Positions 24,715 through 36,946 of a stretch of DNA of 64,000 nt are shown here, one piece after another (position 1 is the first letter of the stretch; each line of letters opens with the position of its first letter). A program made the translations under genes and the position numbers. The notes under the pieces were generated by a model. The model saw nothing but the letters and a program-made list of their open reading frames with translations, ran no database searches and had not been told where the DNA came from. Origin of the DNA: Ziziphus jujuba (lineage: Eukaryota; Streptophyta; Magnoliopsida; Rosales; Rhamnaceae); contig NC_083386.1 in the NCBI RefSeq assembly GCF_031755915.1, positions 1,171,501 through 1,235,500 on the forward strand, written 5' to 3'.

Positions 24715-27480
24715 AGTGGCAAGGTACCTATTTTATTGGACAATGATCCATTTTTCGAATTCTTCACATGTAGAGCATTGGGGCCTATTGCTTATTTTTT
24801 TCTTTAAAACACCTTACCTTGAATTGATGGTCAATTTCTTCCCAAAAGAAATATATGGTAGAATATGTGTTCCACGGAATTCCTATACTAGTAAAAAGAA
24901 ATCCCCACCCCATGCACTTATATCTCCATATGATTACTAGCTTTGTTATTATGATTCAAATTATTGTTTGAATAATAATAATTTTATTATTAGCTATACA
25001 TGCTTCCTTGTAGTTTATACACATTAGAACGGACAGAAAGATTAAAAAACAAAGGTAATATTTCCCATGTCCCATAAAGTGCAAACAATAATAATCCCAG
25101 ATCCATCATCCCCCATGAACCTAACGCTTCCCTACTAATGAGTCAGATGAGCCGGTATAGAATTTTACAATATCTCTTGTTTTATTCTAAATTGCTTCAG
25201 TACGTCACCAATGCATTTAGGTGGATTTAATTTGTAGAGATGTATATGTTGTACGTACACGGAAAAAAAAAAAAAAAAGAAAGAACAAAGTACGAGTTCA
25301 AAATGAATAAATTTTTTTTGATAAAGTCAATATGAATAAAATGATATAGAATGTTGTCATTCTTCGGAAGGTTGGGATATTTTGGATGATGATGGCGATG
25401 AAAATTTTGTATATATACTTACATAATTTTTTTCTGGTTATATTTTAGCCAAAAAAAAAAAATTTCTGGTTATAATATTCATACACATTATATGTATACG
25501 ATCCAGCAAATTTAACAGTTACAAAAGTATGCAAATCCTAAAGCCATGGGGCATCTCTGTCCCCTTGCTTCATTGCACGACAGCGACGTAATATTCCCCC
25601 TGCACTGCACTTCATTTTCATTAACCGCGTACGGTACCAATAATTCATTTAGATTTTTTTTTTCCCTGCCAATTCATTCATACTCTGATATGTTACAAAT
25701 TGCCTTCATTTTGGCTCAAGCTCCCATTTTCCTTTCCCTATTCATTTCCTAATTTCTAATTTCCATCTCATTTTATTCAAATTGTCAGAATGCAAATGCC
25801 AATTAATGTTTGTCATTCAAATTCTCAAATTCCATTATGGTACCACGATGGTAAATATAATAAGGGAAATTTTAATTGTAATATTAAATAAATTATATAC
25901 AATTCTATTATAAATTTATATTTTCTTTCTTGTTTAAAATTTTTAATAATATTTACTAATTAAACATATTTGTGAATAGAAGTATAAAATTAAATATTTT
26001 AAATTATATTAGAAATATATGATTAAATATATTTAAAAATATGCAGTCAAATATTTTCAAATATGAATATATTAAATATTTTTAAAATTATGCGACTGAA
26101 CATTTTAAATACATTAAAAAATATAAGACTAAATATCTTTAAATATAAACATTTTAAATATGTTCAGAAATATACGATTAAATATCTTAAATTTATTTAA
26201 AAGTATACAATTGTAGAAACGTTCATAATTTTAACCCCAACACTCCAATAAATATATTTTTTCATTGTCCAAACATGTTCTCATAGAAAAGAAAATTTTG
26301 TTAAATTTTAATAACTATTAATTTCATTTAGAAGCATCGTGAACAATTTTTGCGGAATAGCATTTGATTTGTAAATGATTTGTGAAAAATAAATATAAGT
26401 TTTTTTTTTTTTGGTTTATTAAGATTATATGAATTGTAGATGTTTTAAGTATTAGAAATATATAAAGTTATTTTATATTTTTTATATATTTAAATGGTAG
26501 TGTGAAAATAACTTTTCATATAATAATTTATTATTATTGTTATTATGTGAATATAATAATTCTTGCTTCTCACTTTCTTTAAACTCACATTTTATGCATT
26601 TATCAGGAAATTTTAATCAAATCTCAACTTTGCTTTTACTAATTTGCAAATTTGTCCAATTACATGCATATATATATATATATATTTCTCCACTTAATCT
26701 CATAAAAAATAATACATGGCTTATCAAAACGTCTTGATAAATTTTTTATTAATACCTTATTTAACAGTTTTTGAATCTCTTCAGAAGTTGAAATTTAAAA
26801 ACTCATTTAAAATTGATATGAGTTTTTATAAAATTCATTTTGCCCTCTAAAATTTTTGTATTTTATTATATTTATATAAAATTTCAAATACATTTTTAAA
26901 TATAATCCTTGAAAGATCCAAACGTAATAAATAAGGTCCCAATGGAAAATTGATTAAGTTGCTTTGACGGGAAACTAATTGTATGTAAATATATTTTTAA
27001 TCTCATTATTTTGATTATTACACTTATTTGAATTTAGGAACTCATACATGGAATGCGAACATTGCCATTAGATTGTCCTCACAAGAATATAATTTTTTTA
27101 TTGAAATATAGAAATTTGAACTTTAAGGCCCCGTTTGAGATTGATTTTGGAGCTTCAAACTAATTATCGAATAATTTAAAGCTATTTAAGTGCTTGATAA
27201 AATTAATATATGTATATAGAAAGAGTTGATATTCTTGGTATCTGTTGTTGAAAATCAGCAATAAACTAGTTTTCAATATTCTGATTTTAGTTTATCTAAT
27301 TGTTTATAATTAAAATGTCAATTTTAACCCTCATTAAAAAATTAATATCATTCTTGTTCTAGATTTATTAATATTCTTCTAAATGACGTTATAAATCTTT
27401 TTTATTAGATCTGCCAATGCAAATAGATTCATATTAAAAAATAATCTTCCATTTTTTTCCCCTTTATGAGCCATTGAGAG
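24715..27480. other. Intergenic, AT-rich, no gene recognised
   Basis: Repeated AAATAT/TTTAAATAT phrases at about 25900-26220 look like a degenerate AT-rich repeat with a loose period of about 40-60 bp. Short open frames are low-complexity. A GGCCCCGTTTGAG phrase at 27129 resembles a transposon end, but no partner was found. Confidence 0.6.
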
Positions 27481-28610
27481 TAGGGGTGGGCAAAATCCAA
27501 TCCAACCCGTTTAACCCGTCCAATCCAATCCATTTTTAACGGTTTGGATTGGATTTTTACATCAATTGGATTGGATTGGGTTCAAAATATTATAAATTGT
27601 ATGGATTGGATTGGTTATGGATTAGAAATATAAATCCAATCCAATCCAAATAATATATTATATAACTAAAAAATTATATATTTTTTATTTTTTTCATTTT
27701 TATATATTAATTTTAGAATTTTTTTTCATTTTTATATAGTAATTTTTAATTTTTTTCCCATTTTTATATATTGATTTTTAATATATATATATATATATAA
27801 TTTTTTTTTCTTTTGCATCCCCATATCTCAAATCTCAAATCAAATTGTAAGTTGTAACCTTAAACTAAACATTTACCTTTGTTGCCGCCCACTACCAGTC
27901 CATCACCATCACCATAATATATATATATATATATATATTTTTACATCCCCATCATATATATATATATATACATATATTGTATCCAATTGTTACTTATATA
28001 TATATATATATATATAAATGTTTAAATATAATTTATTGCTAATTTTATTGTTTTGACCTTTGTAGACCTTACAGAATCAACTAAAATTAGTGAACCTGTC
28101 AACGATGATTGATTTATGATTTACCAAAGTTTTAAGGTTAAAAAAAAAAAAGAATTATGCATTGATTCTTGAGTGAATGAATTTAGACGAATGTATTATT
28201 TTACATTATTTGTTTTAACAATTTTAATTTGATTTTATAGGAGTAAGATGATGACATTAATATTTATTATTTAATAAGTGCATGATGTGTATCATTTGCT
28301 ACATTTTCTTCTTTATTTTTCATTGAAAACTATGTTGTATTATTCTAATTGTATTTTATGTTTGGATAATTATAATTTATTATTTATATTTTATATTTAA
28401 AAAAATTTTTATTTGTATTATATATTTATAAATTAGTAAGTTTCAAACCGATCAACCAATCCAAACCAAACCGATCATAAATGGTTTGGTTTGGTTTGGA
28501 TTTAATGCCTCAATGGTTTGGTTTGGATTGTAAAATAAAAAAACCGATATGTATGGATTGGATTGTATTTCGGTCCAAAACCGAACCAATCCAATCCATG
28601 CCCACCCCTA
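27481..28610. mobile_element. hAT-type non-autonomous element (about 1.1 kb)
   Basis: Perfect 12-bp inverted ends: TAGGGGTGGGCA at 27481-27492 and TGCCCACCCCTA at 28599-28610. The flanks ATTGAGAG (27473-27480) and ATTGAGAG (28611-28618) are a perfect 8-bp target duplication. Both subterminal regions are packed with CCAATCC/GGATTGG motifs in both orientations. The interior is AT-rich with several TA runs and has no transposase. It differs in end sequence from the element at 19671, so it depends on a different hAT transposase. Confidence 0.92.
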
Positions 28611-28618
28611 ATTGAGAG

Positions 28619-31600
28619 ATCGAAACTTCAAAAGCGATAGGCATAATTAAAATTTTTTATTCTTTATTTTTTTCATGTACTGTATATACATATTTGGATC
28701 AACATTTGAAAAAAAATTATGTTAAATATTTAATAATATATGTTAATATATTTATGTAATAATAAAAAAATAATAATACAAGTAAAAAAATGATAATAAA
28801 TAATATATCTGTTAGTCCTTAACTGCAATAATAATTAAACACCATTATTTTTTAAATATTAATTTTGAATCATATAATAATTATAAAATAATAATTTATA
28901 AGCACACAACTGATTCTTTCCCTAATATAATTAAAGTTGATTTTCTTAAAAAGCTAGAGGAATACCAAATTAAACTTTACTAGTATGTAAACAAATTAAA
29001 AACCTCCTAGCCTCCAAATTAAACCACCAAATCCTCCCTCTAAAGTAAAGAGCTGGTCAAAATAATGCTAAAATCGTAAGGTGAAAGCTTAAACATATAT
29101 TTGGATACGGAATGGAAGCCTCCAGGAAATGAGAATCATGTGAATATTTATGAGAAAATAGAAATAAAATGAATTAGGAAGGTGGGGGGTTTTATATTTA
29201 AGTCGAAAAAATTTCCAATTGTCAGTTGGACAATTTTTGCATAATTTGTTGTCTGAAGATTGAAACTAATGATTGATTAGAATTATACAGTGTCGGTTAT
29301 ACATCACATGGGATGTCTCATTCACTTGCATTGTTATGTTAAAATTATTCATTAAATAAAAAGCTGATTTGGTAATGATGGTAAATTTCTTCCAATATAA
29401 AGTACCCTACTTCTCTACCTACAACACTTTAGGGCTTAATTACATATTAGGAAACATCTAGGGTGGTGGCATTCGAAAATTCCTTATGAAAATGCATCAA
29501 CCAATCCATGTGGGTTCTTTTTTTTTATTTTTTTATTTTTATTTTCTTATCATAACCAGTCCAAGTGGTTGAACAGGATGATTTATTAACTAACTTTAAT
29601 TAACACATTATTTTTGTTTTTAATGCTGATGGTAACACGGCATCATATAGTATTCATTTATTATTATTTTATGTTTTATATCTATATATATATATATTAG
29701 TTTGGATATGTGATTCATTATTATTGACAATTACTTTTCTAACATTAAACAGATTAAGTTCTTTTTTTTTTTTTTTTTTTTGTTTTTTCTTTCCTCTTTA
29801 TATATATAATACAAACTGGTGCATAAATAAACTTAAATAACAGGTTGAGTTTGCATTATTATTTTGTCAGGGTTAAAAATTTGCTTGCAAGGCCTAGGGT
29901 TACAGGGCATATCCCATTGTACCTTTTTTTTCAATATGCTTTGTTGTACGTACCCCAATAGATGGTTGCATTGGGGGGGGGGGTGTTGGGTTGGTTTATT
30001 TGTTCAGACAAATGGATAAGGCATTTTGTGTGAGTGGATCGATGTTCCAATTCCCTTTACGGTATGCTCAATGATTTATGGTTCAAGTTTTAGTCCCAAC
30101 ATTGTGTCAAGATTTTTAGGTGACTCGAAACACTCCATTTGGTAGGAAGATAATATTGTGTATAAGAGAAATATTAATATCCATTATTACAATCTGTAAA
30201 ATTTAGAGTTTGTACACCTTAGGACTTTGTAAGATTTTTGCTTTAGATCCAGATCCGCCCAGGTTGTGTAGGATCTTCATTCCTAATTAATTTGGGGGCG
30301 TTGATTCACTTGGAAGCAAGGTTTCCTCACTCCATTATCATAAGGCCCTTTTACCCTGTAAAATTGTTATAGTCTGGGAAGCAGATCTCAGGCTCAGCAT
30401 AGGGTCCACAATGCAAGAATCTAGCCATATGGTTTTAAAGTGGCATGATTATATGTATGGCTCTGAATTCTGATAAAGCATAAACATTACAAAATGATAC
30501 CGATAAGTCTTCCATTCTACATTCTACAAGCTACCAGATCAGAGTAATTTAGCCACATATATAATTACCATTCAGTCATTATTTTCACGACTATTGTTGT
30601 TGCTATAGTATAGTTATCATCAATTATACCACCATTATTGGACCATTGATTTTTGGCTTAATTTTCTAGTTTACTGCTTCAAGTCATCAGATTCACATTA
30701 TATATTTCACTCCTAATGTAAAAATTTTCCAAGATGGAAAGAAAACCAAAACCAAGCTTAGCTCTCTTTGTATTTTTCACCTGATCACCTTTTTCCAAAA
30801 TAAAGACTACAGTACCGGCTAGAAGCATTATTCTTTTCTTCCTCTGTACCCTTTTCTTTATTTGGAACACCCAAATGATCCAGTTAGCTTGGTTTAACAA
30901 GCTCATTTGCAGCCCGAGGGTGCTGCATGCCTTATTGACGCATGAATTTCCATCATAATTAAAAAGAAAAAAGTTAAAAAAAAAAAGAAAAAAGAAAAAA
31001 GAGAAAAAGTTGAGGTCTTTACAGTGTGATTGGTTTAAGGAAGAACAAATTGTAGCCAGTTTGTCTTGAGAGGGAATAAGTATATTAAAATATGAATTAT
31101 ATTAATTAAAAGCAGTGATGTTTAGAAAAGGTCATGTGTGGACTTGTAAGTATAAGAAGTTTTGTATTTTTGATTAATTGGTTACAACACCAACTAGACC
31201 CTAACTAATTTCAACCTCAAAAGGTTCTCAAAATTAGTCTGTCTTACCTCAAAAGGCCCCCACTTTGTGATATAAACAGTCCACATTATTAATTCCTTAG
31301 TGTTCTCATGACCAAAAGAATTGAGAGAGAGAGAGAGATTCCCCATTCTGCAGGCTCCAGCTAAAAAGAAAATATCAATAATTGGTGTTTTACTTGCGGT
31401 GTTACCTTACTTATCCACCACTCCAGCTAAAGTCTCCTGTTTTTTTGTTTTTTTTGGTTTTTTTTTTTTTTTTTGGGGGGGGGGGGGGGGGTGTGGGGTG
31501 TGGTGGGGGAGAAGAAGTGAGGAACAACATGAGAAGGCATATGGATAGATATATCTCCAAAGTATGATCAACCATGAAAGTGGAAATAGGGAAGTTCCAA

Positions 31601-31762
31601 CTTCCAAGTGAAAAAGCATGGTGGCAATCAGCACAATATCCCACCCAAAGAATCCCCAATTTTAATCGCCACCATGATTCTCTCCCTCTTTTTTTTTTAA
31701 TAATACATAAATAATCAAAATCATCATTTATATATATATATATATATATATGTGGAAATTCT
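28619..31762. other. Intergenic, AT-rich, no gene recognised
   Basis: Only short, low-complexity frames on both strands. Contains a T tract near 29763-29783, a G tract near 29971 and abutting T and G tracts at 31440-31493. Nothing resembling a conserved protein, tRNA or rRNA was found. Confidence 0.6.
31440..31493. repeat. Abutting poly-T and poly-G tracts
   Basis: T-rich runs lead directly into about 17 consecutive G. Several long frames on both strands run through this homopolymer and are not genes. Confidence 0.9.
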
Positions 31763-31906
31763 ATAGTGAGGACGGTCCGTATGAGGATTGCAGTATTAGT
31801 GACGGTTTTTCATAATATTAACGACGGTCTTTTAGAAAATCATTATCAATACTATGAAAAACTGTCACCAATATTGTGGTCCGCATGAGTACAGTCCTCA
31901 CCATAA
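31763..31906. mobile_element. Fold-back (palindromic) miniature element in TA-repeat DNA
   Basis: The left arm (from TAGTGAGGACGGTCCGTATG through AGTGACGGTTTTTCAT) is complementary to the right arm ending ACAGTCCTCACCA. The arms are each about 60 bp, with a short central loop near 31825-31850. TA runs border both sides (31729-31752 and 31914-31977), so any TA-type target duplication cannot be distinguished. Superfamily unassigned. Confidence 0.65.
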
Positions 31907-31911
31907 ACGGA

Positions 31912-31913
<2 letters not shown>

Positions 31914-31974
<61 letters not shown>

Positions 31975-31977
31975 TAT
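31914..31977. repeat. (TA)n microsatellite
   Basis: A TA run of about 30 units interrupted once by TG, directly downstream of the fold-back element. Confidence 0.95.
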
Positions 31978-32150
31978 GAAATGGCCAAGTAATAAGCGTG
32001 TGTATTTGTCACATATATGCACACTTATTGGCAAGGCTCGTGGTCATAATCATGGGCAAAAAGCAATGCCCCTCCTCACAAGTCACAAGACCTTGTATGG
32101 CAGACTCCAACCTTCCCATGTTACATGTTGTCCCCACCTTCCCTCCCTTT

Positions 32151-32158
32151 TATAAATA
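32151..32158 (+). promoter_or_regulatory. Probable TATA box of the glycosylase gene
   Basis: TATAAATA lies 229 bp upstream of the ATG at 32380 and is followed by a CT-rich leader typical of plant 5' untranslated regions. Confidence 0.55.
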
Positions 32159-32379
32159 CACCCTCCTTCCCTCTCCCCATTCCTTGACTCCCACCCCTCC
32201 CTCAGCTTCCCTCCCCAGGTCCCTTCTTCTGTCTGATCTTCTATACTATTTATTAATACTATCCTCTTCATCGCCCAAACAAACTCTATAATTATATATA
32301 TATATATATATATATTATCTCTTCCAATTAACATTTCTGTTTATTGTTATTCTTATCAAACACATACATATATATATAA

Positions 32380-34487
32380 ATGTGCAGCTCTGAGGCCAAG
32401 GTGACCGTGGGAGTTTCCGTCACTCCCGCGGTGGCCAGGATAAATGGTCGACCGGTCTTGCAGCCCACTTGTAACCGAGTTCCGAGCCTAGATAGGAGGA
32501 ACACCATTAAGAAGAAAGCTCCTCAGGCCATTACTCCACCACCACCGCAACCTCTTCCACAATTGACTACACCTCCAATCTCTCCAAAGTCAAAGTCCCC
32601 AAGGCCACCCGCTATAAAGAGAGGGAATGACCCCAATGCCTTGAATTCAAGTTCTGAGAAGGTTGTGACCCCAGGAGGCGCCACTAGTAGAGCTAAGTTG
32701 CTGGAAAGGAAGAAGTCCAAAAGCTTTAAGGGTATTATCAGTGTTGGTGATCATCATGGTGATGGTGGTGATATCAATGGAGGTTTTGGTCGTTGTGGAA
32801 TTTCTTCTTCTTCTTCTTCTTCTATTGAGGCGTCATTGAGTTATTCGTCTTCTTTGATCACTGAGGCACCTGGAAGCATTGCTGCTGTGAGAAGGGAGCA
32901 GATGGCACTTCAACATGCCCAAAGAAAGATGAGAATTGCTCATTATGGAAGATCAAAGTCTGCTAAGTTTGAAAAGGTTGTTCCACTTGATTCTTCCACT
33001 AGTACATTTTCTAACAAGACAGCCGAGGAAGAGAAAAGGTGCAGTTTCATCACTCCCAATTCAGGTATATATTTCATATCTACTTAAAATTATGTTTCTA
33101 ATCTAATTAATTTTAGTATTATTTAATTTATTAGTCACTGCAATTAATATTATTATTATTATTATATATAAATGTGGTATGGACACGAAAATGAATGTCA
33201 CTCTCTTTCTAATGTGTCCAGATCCCATCTATGTTGCTTATCATGATGAAGAATGGGGAGTTCCTGTCCATGATGACAAGTAATTATTTTAATTCTCTAT
33301 ATTTCTCTCCCTCTCTCTCATATGTGACTCAGTGTAACTAGCTAGTTTTGCTGATATATATATATATATATATATTGATTTGTTTTTTCTTCGTAATTTT
33401 GTGAAAAATAGGATGTTGTTTGAACTGCTTGTTCTAAGTGGAGCTCAAGTTGGCTGTGAGTGGACTTCCATCCTCAAGAAACGTCAAGAATTCAGGTGGG
33501 TTTCTCGCTATAATTAAGTTGTAATTAATATATATATATATATGGTTCTGATAATTAGAGAGATATGCATATAGTTAACTAATGTGCATGAGCTTCTCCT
33601 TTTTCCTCCATCAGGGATGCATTTTCAGGGTTTGATGCAGAAACTGTATCCAACTTCACTGACAAACAGATGATGTCAATTAGTTCACGATATGGCATTG
33701 ACATTAGCCGGATTCGAGGAATTGTTGACAACTCTATCAGAATTCTGGAGGTAAACTTTGCCTTAAAATCCCCAAGGTTTTGTCCCCTATACAAATATCC
33801 ATCCTTTTTTTTTTTATTTTTAATTTTTATATGCATTCCTCAACTTGTTTTTGCGTTAAAGATAATAATTTTCCTCATCCACCCAAAACAACACTAGTCT
33901 GAGAAAATAATATAAAAAATAAAAATATATATTGACTCGATTGTGAACAAGTTAAGCAATTAATCTTTGCGCAAGTGAGTTCCAAGCTGTTATGATTTTA
34001 ACACCTGACCACAGTGGCCCCCACCTGGGATGTTTATCACATGTCTTTGGATACTTTGCTTGCATTTCTCATCCATATACATATATTTTCAGGAATGTTC
34101 GATTAATATGTATAACAATCTTTTTCTGGTAAATATATGTATAAAAATCTTGGTAATAACATATGAAGTTGTAAATACCAACAGGTGAAGGGGGAATTTG
34201 GGTCATTTGAGAAATACATATGGGGTTTTGTGAATCACAAGGCAATCTCCACCCACTACAAAACAGGGCAGAGAATCCCCGTGAAGACCTCAAAGTCAGA
34301 AAGCATAAGCAAAGACATGGTCCGGAGGGGGTTTAGGTTCGTTGGTCCAACCGTGGTCCATTCATTCATGCAAGCCGCAGGACTCACCAATGACCACTTG
34401 GTCACCTGCCGCAGGCACCTCCAATGCACCTTGTTAGCAGCTCGCCGTCCCATTTCTTCTACTGCAGAGCCAGAACCGACCCTATAG
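32380..34487 (+). CDS. DNA-3-methyladenine glycosylase I family protein (Tag)
   Basis: Base-excision-repair glycosylase family that removes 3-methyladenine from alkylated DNA; plant members are nuclear. Exons 32380-33064, 33222-33279, 33412-33495, 33615-33750 and 34185-34487 (all GT-AG) give 421 residues, ending TAG at 34485-34487. The first about 220 residues form a plant-specific, Pro/Ser-rich, basic leader with a Ser run encoded by TTC repeats (about 32802-32823). The Tag domain follows: DPIYVAYHDEEWGVPVHDD, MLFELLVLSGAQVGCEW, ILKKRQEFR, FGSFEKYIWGF, RRGFRFVGPTVVHSFMQA and NDHLVTCRRH. Residues matching the zinc ligands of bacterial Tag can be seen (Cys in KRCSF, His in YHDEEWG, and His and Cys in DHLVTC). 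The position of the E. coli Glu38 appears to be Ser, as I recall for other plant homologues. Enzymatic activity is inferred from family only. Confidence 0.93.
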
Positions 34488-35816
34488 CCGTACAAACACA
34501 CACACATATATCTATATATATATATATATATTTATATATAATATCAATTTGACGTCTCCAAATTATGAGAAAAGAAGAACATGTATAACCAATCCCCAAA
34601 TCCCATGATAATATTGAATTAAAAGCTAACGTGATTGGTTTGTGTATAATATAGATAGATAGAAGGAAAAAGGTTGTGACTTGGTGAGATTTTTAATGAT
34701 TAGTGAGTGTGTGAGATTTGGTTATTAGAGAGAAGAATATGAACCAAAAAAAAAAAAAAGGTAAAGAAAGGGTTGTAGGGGAGACAGAGAGCATGTGCAA
34801 ATGGGAGGCAGAGGCATGTGTGGCTGTCAGTTTGCTTTATCATTTCCATTTCCATGTGATTCCTCCCAAACTCATTTTGCATTATTTTATTTCCTTTTAA
34901 CGGCTTGTGTGTGTGTGTGTGTGTGTGTGTCTGTGTGAGCAGAAAGAGAGATAGGACCATATATGCCATATCCTTATTCTCTTTTCTATTTGGCTTTTGC
35001 TTATTGAGTTTGGTGTTAATGTAATCTTCTAACCCCCTTTGTGGCATTGGGGTGGGAATATTTATATGTAGCCCCAGTTGATGATGTATCTTGGATTTAC
35101 ATGGATTTTTCTTTTTTGAGTGCTTGTTTTTAATTATATTATACGATATTTGTAATGTGCTGCTCTCTAGTCTCTACCGTTTGCTTAGGCATTACATATT
35201 TGATTTTTTTTTTCCCGAAGATCGTGAATGAGGTTGGAATATTTATAAATATCTTCTCCATGTGCCCACTTTCATTTTAGCAAACACCTTTTCCATCGTC
35301 TCTAACTACTATGTTTTGTATCTTTTGGATGGCAAATGACAATGTCTTGTTATTCTTCAACCAAAAGAGAAACAACAGGACTAAATCGACTTTTTGCTCA
35401 TGTGCTAGAAAAAAGGATTGGAATATATATTCCGCTAAACCCCCACGTTGGATCCAACCTTGCCTACCAAATCTGCCAAATGGCCAATTATAATAAATGA
35501 GAGGCTTCAAATTTTAGAAGACTATAAGATTAATGTTTGAATATAATTTCACCTATTCTATTTTAACAATATAAAAAGTTTATCGGCAAGGAACATTCTT
35601 TGATTCCAGTTGTATTTTAAGAAAATATTTGCTTTATTTTGTTAATGTTATAGTTTAAACATTTTATGAGATGTTTCCTTACCTATAAATCATTTCTAAT
35701 TTTTAAGAAAGTGATTTGACAAGACTTGTAGCAATCATAAACAATATTGGAACCACAATGTTGCCATAGTAGGGTGTGCATACTTAACTGATGGTGTGCC
35801 CTATCCCTAGCAACCA

Positions 35817-35848
<32 letters not shown>

Positions 35849-36251
35849 TCCTCTACTAAAACAACAACACCTATAAAAACGGATATATGAAAGTAAACAT
35901 TTTAATTTGGTAATTTGTATTGAGGAAGATAAAAAGCTTAATTAATTTCCGGCATCACAACCCATAAAAGTTGAGTTACAGAGATTTTTATTTTTCCCCC
36001 TCTTTTGGTAGTGGGGCGGACCAGTCACAGACATATTTTGATTTATGTTATTGTTTACTTTTTTTTAAGAATTATTTATGGCATTATTTTTCTTATTTAT
36101 TAGAGAAAAAGGAAAATAAAAAGAAAGTGTAGAAGGTTCTAAGACCATATTTCCAGCTTCTCCCAGAGACTTCTCCACCATTGAATTCCACCCTTTAATT
36201 AATTACCTAAAACATTTCCTTGTCCACCTCATCAACCAAATATTCGGACCA
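34488..36251. other. Intergenic between glycosylase and small HSP genes
   Basis: AT-rich, with a (GT)n microsatellite at about 34906-34931. The first few hundred bases are probably 3' untranslated sequence of the glycosylase gene. No further gene was recognised. Confidence 0.55.
36131..36140 (+). promoter_or_regulatory. Heat-shock element, two-unit
   Basis: AGAAGGTTCT fits nGAAnnTTCn, about 160 bp upstream of the TATA box of the small HSP gene. Likely weak by itself. Confidence 0.55.
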
Positions 36252-36264
36252 GAAATTTCAAGAA
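36252..36264 (+). promoter_or_regulatory. Heat-shock element, perfect three-unit
   Basis: GAAATTTCAAGAA reads GAA-nn-TTC-nn-GAA, the canonical binding array for heat-shock transcription factor trimers. It lies 27 bp upstream of the TATA box, the usual place in plant small-HSP promoters. Confidence 0.85.
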
Positions 36265-36291
36265 GCTGCTTTTACCTTCTTTTTCATCTAG

Positions 36292-36299
36292 TATAAATA
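36292..36299 (+). promoter_or_regulatory. TATA box of the small HSP gene
   Basis: TATAAATA is 138 bp upstream of the ATG at 36437, leaving room for a leader of about 110 bases. Confidence 0.8.
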
Positions 36300-36436
36300 A
36301 TATCCAAATCTATCCCACAGCAATCTGACCCAGCAGTCAACTTGAACAAATTAAAGCTAAGCAAACCATATACGCCCTTGAAATTATAGCTAGTGTCTCA
36401 ACTGTCTGTCTTAAAAGTCTCAAACAACATACCAAT

Positions 36437-36946
36437 ATGTCGTTTTTGTTGTCCCAAGGCAAGGTTTTGGACCCATACTTCAATGGTTTCTTCGCCAACG
36501 ACTTGGAGTTGGAGTTGGAGTCGTCGTCATCAGGGAACAGGAACACCAACATGGACTGGAAAGAAACCTCCCATGCCCACATCTTCCTTATGGATCTTCC
36601 TGGTCTTACAAAAGAGGACGTCAAACTTGAGCTCCATCAAGGCAGACTTGTCCATGTGACTGCACACAGAAAAGAGGAGGAGAATAAGGGCGACAAGTGG
36701 CACTGCAGGGAGAGGACAGGTGGCACTTTCAAGAGGCAGTTCCGGTTGCCTGAAAATGCAAAGGTGGATGAAATCAAGGCTGAAATGCATGATGGAGTAC
36801 TGGTGATCCGTGTGCCCAAGGATAACACCACCTCCAAATTTAAGCACTGCAACAAGAAGGTTCATATCTCTGCCACTGATGGGGATGATCAACAACAGCA
36901 ACATGCTTCCAAAGGATTTGGTCGTTTTGTTTGCTGCAAAGTTTGA
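36437..36946 (+). CDS. Small heat-shock protein (HSP20, alpha-crystallin domain)
   Basis: ATP-independent chaperone that holds unfolding proteins during heat stress. Single exon, 169 residues, in the normal size range of plant small HSPs. The alpha-crystallin domain spans roughly residues 37-130: [20 protein letters not shown] at its start, [20 protein letters not shown] in the middle, and the closing GVLVIRVPK motif. The N-terminal arm is short and carries Phe/Leu-rich and acidic stretches. The C-terminal tail is Gln/His-rich and ends in Cys-Cys-Lys-Val; it has no ER-retention, organelle or SKL peroxisomal signal, so a cytosolic or nuclear location is likely. The core resembles class I but is diverged, and the class cannot be fixed. 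Heat-inducible control is supported by the perfect three-unit heat-shock element just upstream of the TATA box. Confidence 0.93.
   Translation: MSFLLSQGKVLDPYFNGFFANDLELELESSSSGNRNTNMDWKETSHAHIFLMDLPGLTKEDVKLELHQGRLVHVTAHRKEEENKGDKWHCRERTGGTFKRQFRLPENAKVDEIKAEMHDGVLVIRVPKDNTTSKFKHCNKKVHISATDGDDQQQQHASKGFGRFVCCKV

Noticed and set aside
27129..27145. GGCCCCGTTTGAG phrase resembling a transposon terminus
   Set aside because: No complementary partner end or target duplication was found within several kilobases.
31321..31659. Overlapping frames on both strands around the T/G homopolymers
   Set aside because: Poly-Phe, poly-Gly and poly-Lys translations come from the homopolymer tracts.
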